Assembly: GCF_964355755.1 (NCBI RefSeq)
Contig: NC_092677.1
Span: forward strand, 20,866,101 to 20,930,100
Reading direction: 5' to 3'
Origin: Antedon mediterranea
Lineage: Eukaryota > Echinodermata > Crinoidea > Comatulida > Antedonidae
DNA: 64,000 nt
Below, in pieces: positions 39,424-51,000 of the stretch. The stretch's first letter is position 1; every line of letters begins with the position of its first letter. The notes beneath the pieces were generated by a model. That model saw only the letters and a list, made by a program, of their open reading frames with translations, was not told where the DNA came from and searched no databases. The position numbers were made by a program, and so were the translations under genes.

Positions 39424-41258
39424 AGTGCTCAGAAAAGCTTCAAATCGCATTTGGAGACGTTTTAAACCATTTTGTTCATTTCGATGAAACTTGGTTACAC
39501 AAAAACATCAAAGAGCACAAAAGTATTTAAAAACGTTTTAGACCATTTTGAGCATTCCGACAAAACTTTTTCACACAAAACATCAAAGTGTACAGAATAG
39601 CTTTAAATCGCATTTGGAGACGTTTTAACCCATTTTGAGCATTTCGATAAAATTTTACAAACAAAAACATCAAAGTGCACAAAATAGCTTAATATGGTAT
39701 TTAAAAACGTTTTAGACCATTTTGAGCATTTCAACAAAACTTTTTCTCACAAAACATCAAAGTGTACAGAATAGCTTCAAATCGCATTTGGAGACGTTTT
39801 AGACCATTTTGTGCATTTCGATGAAACTTGGTTACACAAAAACATCAAAGTGCTTAAAATCACATTTTGAGCATTTCGTTAAAACTTTTCACACAAAAAC
39901 ATCAAAGTCCACAAAATAGCTTAATATCGTATTTAAAAACGTTTTAGACCATTTTGAGCATTTCGAAAAAACTTTTCCACACAAAACATCAAAGTTTACA
40001 AAATAGCTTCAAATCGCATTTGGAGACGTTTTAGACCATTTTGTGATTTTCGTAAAAACTTGTTAACATAAAAACACCAAAGTGCTTAGAAAAGCTTCAA
40101 ATCGCATTTGGAGACGTTTTAGACCATTTTGTGCATTTCGATGAAACTTGGTTACACAAAAACATCAAAGTGCTTAAAATCACATTTTGAACATTTCGTT
40201 AAAAGTTTTCACACAAAAACATCAAAGAGTAAAAAATAGCTTAATATCGTATTTAAAAACGTTTTAGACCATTTTGAGCATTTCGAAAAAACTTTTCCAC
40301 ACAAAACATCAAAGTTTACAAAATAGCTTCAAATCGCATTTGGAGACGTTTTAGACCATTTTGTGATTTTCGAAAAAACTTGTTAACATAAAAACACCAA
40401 AGTGCTCAGAATACCTTCAAATCGCATTTGGAGACGTTTTAGACCATTTTGTTCATTTCGATGAAACAAAAACACAAAAACATCAAATTGCACAAAATGG
40501 CTTAATATGATATGGGAAAACGTTTTAGACCATTTTGAACATTTCGTTAAAAGTTTTCACACAAAAACATCAAAGTCCACAAAATAGCTTAATATCGTAT
40601 TTAAAAACGTTTTAGACCATTTTGAGCATTTCGAAAAAACTTTTCCACACAAAACATCAAAGTTTACAAAATAGCTTCAAATCGCATTTGGAGACGTTTT
40701 AGACCATTTTGTGATTTTCGAAAAAACTTGTTAACATAAAAACACAAAAGTGCTCAGAATACCTTCAAATCGCATTTGGAGACGTTTTAGACCATTTTGT
40801 GATTTTCGAAAAAACTTGTTTACATAAAAACACCAAAGTGCTTAGAAAAGCTTCAAATCGCATTTGGAGACGTTTTAAACCATTTTGTTCATTTCGATGA
40901 AACTTGGTTACACAAAAACATCAAAGAGCACAAAAGTATTTAAAAACGTTTTAGACCATTTTGTGCATTCCGACAAAACTTTTTCACACAAAACATCAAA
41001 GTGTACAGAATAGCTTTAAATCGCATTTGGAGACGTTTTAGACCATTTTGTAGTTTTCGAAAAAACTTGTTAACATAAAAACACCAAAGAGCTTCAAATC
41101 GCATTTGGAGACGTTTTAGACCCTTTTGTGCATTTCGATGAAACTTGGTTACACAAAAACATCAAAGTGCTTAAAATCACATTAGAAACCGTTTTAGACC
41201 ATTTTGAGCATTTCGTTAAAACTTTTCACACAAAAACATCAAAGTCCACAAAATAGCT

Positions 41259-41260
41259 TA
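41259..41260. other. Target site duplication TA, left copy
   Basis: The left flank reads AAATAGCTTA and then the element begins. Uninterrupted copies of this monomer read AAATAGCTTAATATCG, so one TA at the target became two. Because the target is TTAA and the element starts with AA, longer readings (TTA, TAA, TTAA) are formally possible. Confidence 0.85.
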
Positions 41261-41279
41261 AAGTGGAGCTCCACCCAGA
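41261..41279 (+). repeat. Left terminal inverted repeat
   Basis: The first 19 bases of the element, AAGTGGAGCTCCACCCAGA, pair with the last 19 bases with two mismatches, at repeat positions 11 and 15; the outer 10 bases match perfectly. Positions 41263-41274 (GTGGAGCTCCAC) are in addition a perfect 12-bp palindrome, so this end can fold on itself as well as pair with the other end. Confidence 0.92.
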
Positions 41280-41368
41280 AAATTACTATATTTCATACAT
41301 TTCAACTATTATTTAAAAATATCATCCCTTATACTTCATATTTTTTTTAAATTTTTTTCAATGAGTAC

Positions 41369-41384
41369 GATTTTCTTGAAAATC
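41369..41384. repeat. Short hairpin in the left subterminal part of the element
   Basis: GATTTTC-TT-GAAAATC forms a 7-bp perfect inverted repeat with a 2-base loop, just after a T-rich stretch. Subterminal hairpins are common in non-autonomous DNA transposons, but a single short one in AT-rich DNA can be chance. Confidence 0.4.
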
Positions 41385-41843
41385 ACGCCTTTTTGCGTTT
41401 TGGGGGGATACCTTGTAATTTCCTATTCTTTTACATGCAAAAGGGGGGTATATTTGAATAATCCTAAAAAATTCATTTCTTCACCAAAAAAAAAATGTAA
41501 AATGTATATTTATGTAATTTTTCCAGATCTTTCTATTTCTGGTATTTTTATCACGTATACATTGCGCAATTTTGCGTAAATAGACACTTTCCCCCGTTCG
41601 GGTCCAATTGGGTTTTTTATTTTGCTAGGGAGTACGATCACGTGACATTTTTCACAATCACACTACTGCAGCTGGCGATCTGTTATTTTGTCGCGATGTT
41701 ATTTTTGACGGGCGAAAAGTATATTAAAACATTCTGAATGTGAGCCTATTATGTTTCACAGTGTAATAATGTGATTATGAGACTATTACTAAAATGTCAA
41801 ATTTAACGAGATTTGAGAAAGATGTGGCTATATATTCAATAAA

Positions 41844-42211
41844 GCTAGGCCTAGGCCTACTAGAGTGTAGGTATCATATGTACCGATGCTGCTTAGAGTG
41901 GCTTGGCCTCAGGCTCTAGCTAGGCTAGGCTGACAGCAGTGAAGTTTGTTTTGCTGTCACCCGACCTTGGCCTACCCATGGGCCATGATAGGCTGCCTGA
42001 ATAGTTGCTTTTCAGTCAGGTGTAAGCTTGCACATCGCTTTACTATTCTTTACTACTCTTGTTCTGTATAGGATTTTGTGTTTCACAATTCTTAATATGC
42101 GAGAAAACCCAGGAACGATAAATGGGGCGAAACGACCATGCCTATGAATACATAGGCCTCTAAAGGCTAGCTAGGCTGAGCAGACAGCTTAGCTAGGCCT
42201 AGCCCTAGCTT
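41844..42211. repeat. TAGGCCTA / CTAGGC-rich middle segment of the transposon
   Basis: Words such as GCTAGGCCTAGGCCTAC, GCTAGGCTAGGC, CATAGGCCTC and AGCTAGGCCTAGCCCTAGC recur through this stretch, which is more GC-rich than the rest of the window. They form no regular tandem repeat. The word TAGGCCTA is its own reverse complement, so the segment is full of short palindromes. From memory this motif is abundant in echinoderm and some other marine invertebrate non-coding DNA, and it is the only taxonomic hint here. Confidence 0.55.
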
Positions 42212-42428
42212 AAAGTTAAAAGCAATCTGATAAGATTATAATGCTGTTGTTGTACAGTGAAAATCATGAGGTTACATGTAAATTATACTGACATTCTTAT
42301 CGGAAATATTACTTAGGCCTAAACAAATCGTATTAATTGTGTGTATAATAAGTAAAATTTATTCCCCATTTTTCGACACATAATTTATCAAAGGGAAGAA
42401 ATTTCCACAATGCGTTGACCAGCGGCTA

Positions 42429-42459
42429 AAACGCGTCAGTCGCTAAGTGTAACGCGTTT
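42429..42459. repeat. ACGCGT inverted repeat near the right end of the element
   Basis: AAACGCGT (42429-42436) and ACGCGTTT (42452-42459) form an 8-bp perfect inverted repeat with a 15-base loop. It sits in an unusually CpG-dense patch (CGCGTCAGTCGC, GTTTCGCGACG), in contrast to the AT-rich flanks. It may be a subterminal transposase-binding or structural site, but this is inference from position and symmetry alone. Confidence 0.5.
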
Positions 42460-42641
42460 CGCGACGTATTGTAAACTAATAACCTCTAAGTTACTGAAAA
42501 ACTGTAATTTGTTAAAAAACACTATTTTCTGACCGATTTTTTAGAAATGAGTTTTTGGAAAATATTTCCGTATTTTTCCTGTTTTTTATTATGTAATCAC
42601 TTTCAATTAAACATACTTAAACATAATATAAGCTGAGAAAG

Positions 42642-42660
42642 TCTGAGTGTAGCTCCACTT
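42642..42660 (-). repeat. Right terminal inverted repeat
   Basis: The last 19 bases read, on the minus strand, AAGTGGAGCTACACTCAGA. They match the left end at 17 of 19 positions, including the outer 10. One of the two differences (A for C at repeat position 11) breaks the 12-bp palindrome that is perfect at the left end. The two ends have therefore drifted apart slightly or differ by design. Confidence 0.92.
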
Positions 42661-42662
42661 TA
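42661..42662. other. Target site duplication TA, right copy
   Basis: The element ends in CCACTT and is followed by TAATATCGTATTT, the expected continuation of the satellite monomer. With the TA at 41259-41260 this restores the unbroken sequence seen at 34397 and 48011. Confidence 0.85.
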
Positions 42663-45600
42663 ATATCGTATTTAAAAACGTTTTAGACCATTTTGAGCAT
42701 TTCGAAAAAACTTTTCCACACCAAACATCAAAGTTTACAAAATAGCTTCAAATCGCATTTGGAGACGTTTTAGACCATTTTGTGATTTTCGAAAAAACTT
42801 GTTAACATAAAAACACCAAAGTGCTCAGAATACCTTCAAATCGCATTTGGAGACGTTTTAGACCCTTTTGTGCATTTCGATGAAACTTGGTTACACAAAA
42901 ACATCAAAGTGCTTAAAATCACATTAGAAACCGTTTTAGACCATTTTGAGCATTTCGTTAAAATTTGTCACAGAAAAACATCAAAGAGCAAAAAATATCT
43001 TAATATCGTATTTAAAAACGTTTTAGACCATTTTGAGCATTTCGACAAAACTTTTTCACACAAAACATCAAAGTGTACAAAATAGCTTCAAATCGCATTT
43101 GGAGACGTTTTAACCCATTTTGAGCATTTCGATAAAATTTTACACACAAAAACATCAAAGTGCACAAAATAGCTTAATATGGTATTTAAAAACGTTTTAG
43201 ACCATTTTGAGCATTTCAACAAAACTTTTTCTCACAAAACATCAAAGTGTACAGAATAGCTTCAAATTTCATTTGGAGACGTTTTAGACTTTTTTGTGCA
43301 TTTCGATGAAACTTGGTTACACAAAAACATCAAAGTGCTTAAAATCACATTTTGAGCATTTCGTTAAAACTTTTCACACAAAAACATCAAAGTCCACAAA
43401 ATAGCTTAATATCGTATTTAAAAACGTTTTAGACCATTTTGAGCATTTCGAAAAAACTTTTCCACACAAAACATCAAAGTTTACAAAATAGCTTCAAATC
43501 GCATTTGGAGACGTTTTAGACCATTTTGTGATTTTCGAAAAAACTTGATAACATAAAAACACCAAAGTGCTCAGAATACCTTCAAATCGTGTTTTGAGAC
43601 GTTTTAGACCATTTTGTAATTTTCGAAAAAACTTGTTAACATAAAAACACCAAAGTGCTCAGAATACCTTCACATCGCATTTTGAGACGTTTTAGACCAT
43701 TTTGTGATTTTCGAAAAAACTTGTTAACATAAAAACACCAAAGTGCTTAGAAAAGCTTGAAATCGCATTTGGAGACGTTTTAGACCATTTTGTGCATTTC
43801 GATGAAACTTGGTTACACAAAAACATCAAAGTGCTTAAAATCACATTTTGAGCATTTCGTTAAAACTTTTCACACAAAAACATCAAAGAGTAAAAAATAG
43901 CTTAATATCGTATTTAAAAACGTTTTAGACCATTTTGAGCATTTCGACAAAATTTTTTCACACAAAACATCAAAGTGTACAGAATAGCTTTAAATCGCAT
44001 TTGGAGACGTTTTAGACCATTTTGTTCATTTCGATGAAACAAAAAAACAAAAACATCAAATTGCACAAAATGGCTTAATATGATATGGGAAAACGTTTTA
44101 GACCATTTTGAACATTTCGTTAAAAGTTTTCACACAAAAACATCAAAGTCCACAAAATAGCTTAATATCGTATTTAAAAACGTTTTAGACCATTTTGAGC
44201 ATTTCGAAAAAACTTTTTCACACAAAACATCAAAGTTTACAAAATAGCTTCAAATCGCATTTGGAGACGTTATAGACCATTTTGTGATTTTCGAAAAAAC
44301 TTGTTAACATAAAAACACCAAAGTGCTCAGAATACCTTCAAATCGCATTTTGAGACGTTTTAGACCATTTTGTGATTTTCGAAAAAACTTGTTAACATAA
44401 AAACACCAAAGTGCTCAGAATCGTGTTTTGAGACGTTTTAGACCATTTTGTGATTTTCGAAAAAACTTGTTAACATAAAAACACCAAAGTGCTCAGAATA
44501 CCTTCAAATCGCATTTTGAGACGTTTTAGACCATTTTGTGATTTTCGAAAAAACTTGTTAACATAAAAACACCAAAGTGCTCAGAATACCTTCAAATCGT
44601 GTTTTGAGACGTTTTAGACCATTTTGTGATTTTCGAAAAAACTTGTTAACATAAAAACACCAAAGTGCTCAGAATACCTTCAAATCGCATTTTGAGACGT
44701 TTTAGACCATTTTGTGATTTTCGAAAAAACTTGTTAACATAAAAACACCAAAGTGCTCAGAATACCTTCAAATCGTGTTTTGAGACGTTTTAGACCATTT
44801 TGTAATTTTCGAAAAAACTTGTTAACATAAAAACACCAAAGTGCTTAGAAAAGCTTCAAATCGCATTTGGAGACGTTTTAGACCATTTTGTTCATTTCGA
44901 TGAAACTTGGTTACACAAAAACATCAAAGAGCACAAAAGATCTTAATATCGTATTTAAAAACGTTTTAGACCATTTTGAGCATTTCGAAAAAACTTTTTC
45001 ACACAAAACATCAAAGTGTACAAAATAGCTTCAAATCGCATTTTGAGACGTTTTAGACAATTTTGTGATTTTCGAAAAAACTTGTTTACATAAAAACACC
45101 AAAGTGCTTAGAAAAGCTTCAAATCGCATTTGGAGACGTTTTAAACCATTTTGTTCATTTCGATGAAACTTGGTTACACAAAAACATCAAAGAGCACAAA
45201 AGTATTTAAAAACGTTTTAGACCATTTTGAGCATTCCGTCAAAACTTTTTCACACAAAACATCAAAGTGTACAGAATAGCTTTAAATCGCATTTGGAGAC
45301 GTTTTAGACCATTTTGTAGTTTTCGAAAAAACTTGTTAACATAAAAACACAAAAGAGCTTCAAATCGCATTTGGAGACGTTTTAGACCCTTTTGTGCATT
45401 TCGATGAAACTTGGTTACACAAAAACATCGAAGTGCTTAAAATCACATTAGAAACCGTTTTAGACCATTTTGAGCATTTCGTTAAAACTTTTCACACAAA
45501 AACATCAAAGTCCACAAAATAGCTTAATATGGTATTTAAAAACGTTTTAGAACATTTTGAGCATTTCAACAAAACTTTTTCTCACAAAACATCAAAGTGT

Positions 45601-48059
45601 ACAGAATAGCTTCAAATCGAATTTGGAGACGTTTTAGACCATTTTGTGCATTTCGATGAAACTTGGTTACACAAAAACATCAAAGTGCTTAAAATCACAT
45701 TTTGAGCATTTCGTTAAAACTTTTCACACAAAAACATCAAAGAGTAAAAAATAGCTTAATATCGTATTTAAAAACGTTTTAGACCATTTTGAGCATTTCG
45801 ACAAAATTTTTTCACACAAAACATCAAAGTGTACAGAATAGCTTTAAATCGCATTTGGAGACGTTTTAGACCATTTTGTTAATTTCGATGAAACAAAAAC
45901 ACAAAAACATCAAATTGCACAAAATGGCTTAATATGATATGGGAAAACGTTTTAGACCATTTTGAACATTTCGTTAAAAGTTTTCACACAAAAACATCAA
46001 AGTCCACAAAATAGCTTAACATCGTATTTAAAAACGTTTTAGACCATTTTGAGCATTTCGAAAAAACTTTTTCACACAAAACATCAAAGTTTACAAAATA
46101 GCTTCAAATCGCATTTGGAGACGTTTTAGACCATTTTGTGATTTTCGAAAAAACTTGTTAACATAAAAACACCAAAGTGCTCAGAAAAGCTTCAAATCGC
46201 ATTTGGAGACGTTTTAAACCATTTTGTTCATTTCGATGAAACTTGGTTACACAAAAACATCAAAGAGCACAAAAGTATTTAAAAACGTTTTAGACCATTT
46301 TGAGCATTCCGACAAAACTTTTTCACACAAAACATCAAAGTGTACAGAATAGCTTTAAATCGCATTTGGAGACGTTTTAACCCATTTTGAGCATTTCGAT
46401 AAAATTTTACAAACAAAAACATCAAAGTGCACAAAATAGCTTAATATGGTATTTAAAAACGTTTTAGACCATTTTGAGCATTTCAACAAAACTTTTTCTC
46501 ACAAAACATCAAAGTGTACAGAATAGCTTCAAATCGTATTTGGAGACGTTTTAGACCATTTTGTGCATTTCGATGAAACTTGGTTACACAAAAACATCAA
46601 AGTGCTTAAAATCACATTTTGAGCATTTCGTTAAAACTTTTCACACAAAAACATCAAAGTCCACAAAATAGCTTAATATCGTATTTAAAAACGTTTTAGA
46701 CCATTTTGAGCATTTCGAAAAAACTTTTCCACACAAAACTTCAAAGTTTACAAAATAGCTTCAAATCGCATTTGGAGACGTTTTAGACCATTTTGTGATT
46801 TTCGTAAAAACTTGTTAACATAAAAACACCAAAGTGCTTAGAAAAGCTTCAAATCGCATTTGGAGACGTTTTAGACCATTTTGTGCATTTCGATGAAACT
46901 TGGTTACACAAAAACATCAAAGTGCTTAAAATCACATTTTGAACATTTCGTTAAAAGTTTTCACACAAAAACATCAAAGAGTAAAAAATAGCTTAATATC
47001 GTATTTAAAAACGTTTTAGACCATTTTGAGCATTTCGAAAAAACTTTTCCACACAAAACATCAAAGTTTACAAAATAGCTTCAAATCGCATTTGGAGACG
47101 TTTTAGACCATTTTGTGATTTTCGAAAAAACTTGTTAACATAAAAACACCAAAGTGCTCAGAATACCTTCAAATCGCATTTGGAGACGTTTTAGACCATT
47201 TTGTTCATTTCGATGAAACAAAAACACAAAAACATCAAATTGCACAAAATGGCTTAATATGATATGGGAAAACGTTTTAGACCATTTTGAACATTTCGTT
47301 AAAAGTTTTCACACAAAAACATCAAAGTCCACAAAATAGCTTAATATCGTATTTAAAAACGTTTTAGACCATTTTGAGCATTTCGAAAAAACTTTTCCAC
47401 ACAAAACATCAAAGTTTACAAAATAGCTTCAAATCGCTTTTGGAGACGTTTTAGACCATTTTGTGATTTTCGAAAAAACTTGTTAACATAAAAACACAAA
47501 AGTGCTCAGAATACTTTCAAATCGCATTTGGAGACGTTTTAGACCATTTTGTGATTTTCGAAAAAACTTGTTTACATAAAAACACCAAAGTGCTTAGAAA
47601 AGCTTCAAATCGCATTTGGAGACGTTTTAAACCATTTTGTTCATTTCGATGAAACTTGGTTACACAAAAACATCAAAGAGCACAAAAGTATTTAAAAACG
47701 TTTTAGACCATTTTGTGCATTCCGACAAAACTTTTTCACACAAAACATCAAAGTGTACAGAATAGCTTTAAATCGCATTTGGAGACGTTTTAGACCATTT
47801 TGTAGTTTTCGAAAAAACTTGTTAACATAAAAACACCAAAGAGCTTCAAATCGCATTTGGAGACGTTTTAGACCCTTTTGTGCATTTCGATGAAACTTGG
47901 TTACACAAAAACATCAAAGTGCTTAAAATCACATTAGAAACCGTTTTAGACCATTTTGAGCATTTCGTTAAAACTTTTCACACAAAAACATCAAAGTCCA
48001 CAAAATAGCTTAATATCGTATTTAAAAACGTTTTAGACCATTTTGAGCATTTCGAAAAA

Positions 48060-51000
48060 ACTTTTTCACACAAAACATCAAAGTTTACAAAATAGCTTCA
48101 AATCGCATTTGGAGACGTTTTAGACCATTTTGTGATTTTCGAAAAAACTTGTTAACATAAAAACACCAAAGTGCTCAGAATACCTTCAAATCGCATTTTG
48201 AGACGTTTTAGACCATTTTGTGATTTTCGAAAAAACAACATAAAAACACCAAAGTGCTCAGAATACCTTCAAATCGCATTTGGAGACGTTTTAGACCATT
48301 TTGTGATTTTCGAAAAAACTTGTTAACATAAAAACACCAAAGTGCTCAGAATACCTTCAAATCGTATTTTGAGACGTTTTAGACAATTTTGTGATTTTCG
48401 AAAAAACTTGTTAACATAAAAACACCAAAGTGCTTAGAAAAGCTTCAAATCGCATTTGGAGACGTTTTAGACCATTTTGTGCATTTCGATGAAACTTGGT
48501 TACACAAAAACATCAAAGTGTACAGAATAGCTTCAAATCGCATTAGAAACCGTTTTAGACCATTTTGAGCATTTCGAAAAAACTTTTTCACACCAAACAT
48601 CAAAGTGTACAAAATAGCTTCAAATCGCATTTGGAGACGTTTTAGACAATTTTGTGATTTTCGAAAAAACTTGTTTACATAAAAACACGAAAGTGCTAAG
48701 AATAGCTTCCAATCGCATTTGGAGACGTTTTAGACCCTTTTGTGCATTTCGATGAAACTTGGTTACACAAAAACATCAAAGTGCTTAAAATCACATTAGA
48801 AACCGTTTTAGACCATTTTGAGCATTTCGTTAAAATTTTTCACAGAAAAACATCAAAGAGCAAAAAATAGCTTAATATCGTATTTAAAAACGTTTTAGAC
48901 CATTTTGAGCATTTCGACAAAACTTTTTCACACAAAATATCAAAGTGTACAGAATAGCTTCAAATCGCATTTTGAGACGTTTTAACCCATTTTGAGCATT
49001 TCGATAAAATTTTACACACAAAAACATCAAAGTGCACAAAATAGCTTAATATGGTATTTAAAAACGTTTTAGACCATTTTGAGCAATTCAACAAAACTTT
49101 TTCTCACAAAACATCAAAGTGTACAGAATAGCTTCAAATCGCATTTGGAGACGTTTTAGACCATTTTCTGCATTTCGATGAAACTTGGTTACACAAAAAC
49201 ATCAAAGTGCTTAAAATCACATTTTGAGCATTTCGTTAAAACTTTTCACACAAAAACATCAAAGTCCACAAAATAGCTTAATATCGTATTTAAAAACGTT
49301 TTAGACCATTTTGAGCATTTCGAAAAAACTTTTCCACACCAAACATCAAAGTTTACAAAATAGCTTCAAATCGCATTTGGAGACGTTTTAGACCATTTTG
49401 TGATTTTCGAAAAAACTTGTTAACATAAAAACACCAAAGTGCTCATAATACCTTCAAATCGCATTTGGAGACGTTTTAGACCCTTTTGTGCATTTCGATG
49501 AAACTTGGTTACACAAAAACATCAAAGTGCTTAAAATCACATTAGAAACCGTTTTAGACCATTTTGAGCATTTCGTTAAAATTTGTCACAGAAAAACATC
49601 AAAGAGCAAAAAATATCTTAATATCGTATTTAAAAACGTTTTAGACCATTTTGAGCATTTCGACAAAACTTTTTCACACAAAACATCAAAGTTTACAAAA
49701 TAGCTTCAAATCGCATTTGGAGACGTTTTAGACCATTTTGTGATTTTCGAAAAAACTTGTTAACATAAAAACACCAAAGTGCTCAGAATACCTTCAAATC
49801 GCATTTTGAGACGTTTTAGACCATTTTGTGATTTTCGAAAAAACAACATAAAAACACCAAAGTGCTCAGAATACCTTCAAATCGCATTTGGAGACGTTTT
49901 AGACCATTTTGTGATTTTCGAAAAAACTTGTTAACATAAAAACACCAAAGTGCTCAGAATACCTTCAAATCGTATTTTGAGACGTTTTAGACAATTTTGT
50001 GATTTTCGAAAAAACTTGTTAACATAAAAACACCAAAGTGCTTAGAAAAGCTTCAAATCGCATTTGGAGACGTTTTAGACCATTTTGTGCATTTCGATGA
50101 AACTTGGTTACACAAAAACATCAAAGTGTACAGAATAGCTTCAAATCGCATTAGAAACCGTTTTAGACCATTTTGAGCATTTCGAAAAAACTTTTTCACA
50201 CCAAACATCAAAGTGTACAAAATAGCTTCAAATCGCATTTGGAGACGTTTTAGACAATTTTGTGATTTTCGAAAAAACTTGTTTACATAAAAACACGAAA
50301 GTGCTAAGAATAGCTTCCAATCGCATTTGGAGACGTTTTAGACCCTTTTGTGCATTTCGATGAAACTTGGTTACACAAAAACATCAAAGTGCTTAAAATC
50401 ACATTAGAAACCGTTTTAGACCATTTTGAGCATTTCGTTAAAATTTTTCACAGAAAAACATCAAAGAGCAAAAAATAGCTTAATATCGTATTTAAAAACG
50501 TTTTAGACCATTTTGAGCATTTCGACAAAACTTTTTCACACAAAATATCAAAGTGTACAGAATAGCTTCAAATCGCATTTTGAGACGTTTTAACCCATTT
50601 TGAGCATTTCGATAAAATTTTACACACAAAAACATCAAAGTGCACAAAATAGCTTAATATGGTATTTAAAAACGTTTTAGACCATTTTGAGCAATTCAAC
50701 AAAACTTTTTCTCACAAAACATCAAAGTGTACAGAATAGCTTCAAATCGCATTTGGAGACGTTTTAGACCATTTTCTGCATTTCGATGAAACTTGGTTAC
50801 ACAAAAACATCAAAGTGCTTAAAATCACATTTTGAGCATTTCGTTAAAACTTTTCACACAAAAACATCAAAGTCCACAAAATAGCTTAATATCGTATTTA
50901 AAAACGTTTTAGACCATTTTGAGCATTTCGAAAAAACTTTTCCACACCAAACATCAAAGTTTACAAAATAGCTTCAAATCGCATTTGGAGACGTTTTAGA

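Larger units (their letters stand above)
1..41260. repeat. Satellite array, left arm (88/87-bp monomers)
   Basis: This is a continuous head-to-tail array of AT-rich monomers with no other sequence inside it. The spacing is read directly: the word GTTTTAGACC starts at 15, 103 and 191, giving 88 bp. Nearly every monomer keeps the core CGTTTTAGACCATTTTG, and I saw no inverted monomer. A typical 88-bp monomer has 28 G+C (32%) and three CpGs. Short open frames of 61-84 codons recur only because the repeat recurs, and they were not called as genes. The array carries higher-order structure, given in separate entries. A centromeric or pericentromeric role is inference from size, order and base composition. 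Confidence 0.97.
41261..42660. mobile_element. 1400-bp non-autonomous DNA transposon in the satellite
   Basis: This is the only complex sequence in the window. Its ends are inverted repeats: the left reads AAGTGGAGCTCCACCCAGA, and the right, reverse complemented, matches it at 17 of 19 positions. A TA flanks both sides, and uninterrupted copies of the same monomer elsewhere show a single TA at this point, so the insertion boundaries are exact. No transposase domain or DDE/DDD motif is visible. The longest open frame, 41361-41579 on the plus strand, has 72 codons, matches no family I recognise, and is probably chance. The interior has T-rich subterminal DNA, a TAGGCCTA-rich middle and an ACGCGT inverted repeat near the right end. 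A TA duplication suggests Tc1/mariner-type chemistry. The surrounding TTAA also permits TTA, TAA (PIF/Harbinger-like) or TTAA (piggyBac/Kolobok-like) readings with less symmetrical ends, so the superfamily is open. Confidence 0.9.
36005..44268. repeat. 5350-bp higher-order repeat, copy 2, with 1512-bp duplication and transposon
   Basis: GTTATAGACC lies at 36005 and 44269, 8264 bp apart, which is exactly 5350 + 1512 + 1402 (the transposon plus its TA). It shares ACATCGAAG and an A-rich AACAAAAAAACAAAAAC variant (near 35775 and 44037) with copy 3 but not with copy 1. The 1512-bp duplication is listed separately. Confidence 0.88.

Noticed and set aside
41261-41279. Assigning the transposon firmly to Tc1/mariner, PIF/Harbinger or piggyBac.
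   Set aside because: The target is TTAA and the element ends in AA/TT, so TA, TTA, TAA and TTAA duplications all fit the bases. TA gives the most symmetrical ends, but without a transposase or other copies the superfamily cannot be settled.
41361-41579. Open frame of 72 codons inside the transposon.
   Set aside because: It starts in T-rich subterminal DNA, has no recognisable domain or catalytic motif and is far too short for a transposase of about 340 residues or more. Chance is the simplest explanation.
41261-42660. Retroelement (SINE, LINE or solo LTR) as the source of the insertion.
   Set aside because: There is no poly(A) tail, no Pol III box A/B pattern that I could recognise, and no TG...CA termini. 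The ends are inverted repeats with a 2-bp duplication, which fits a DNA transposon.
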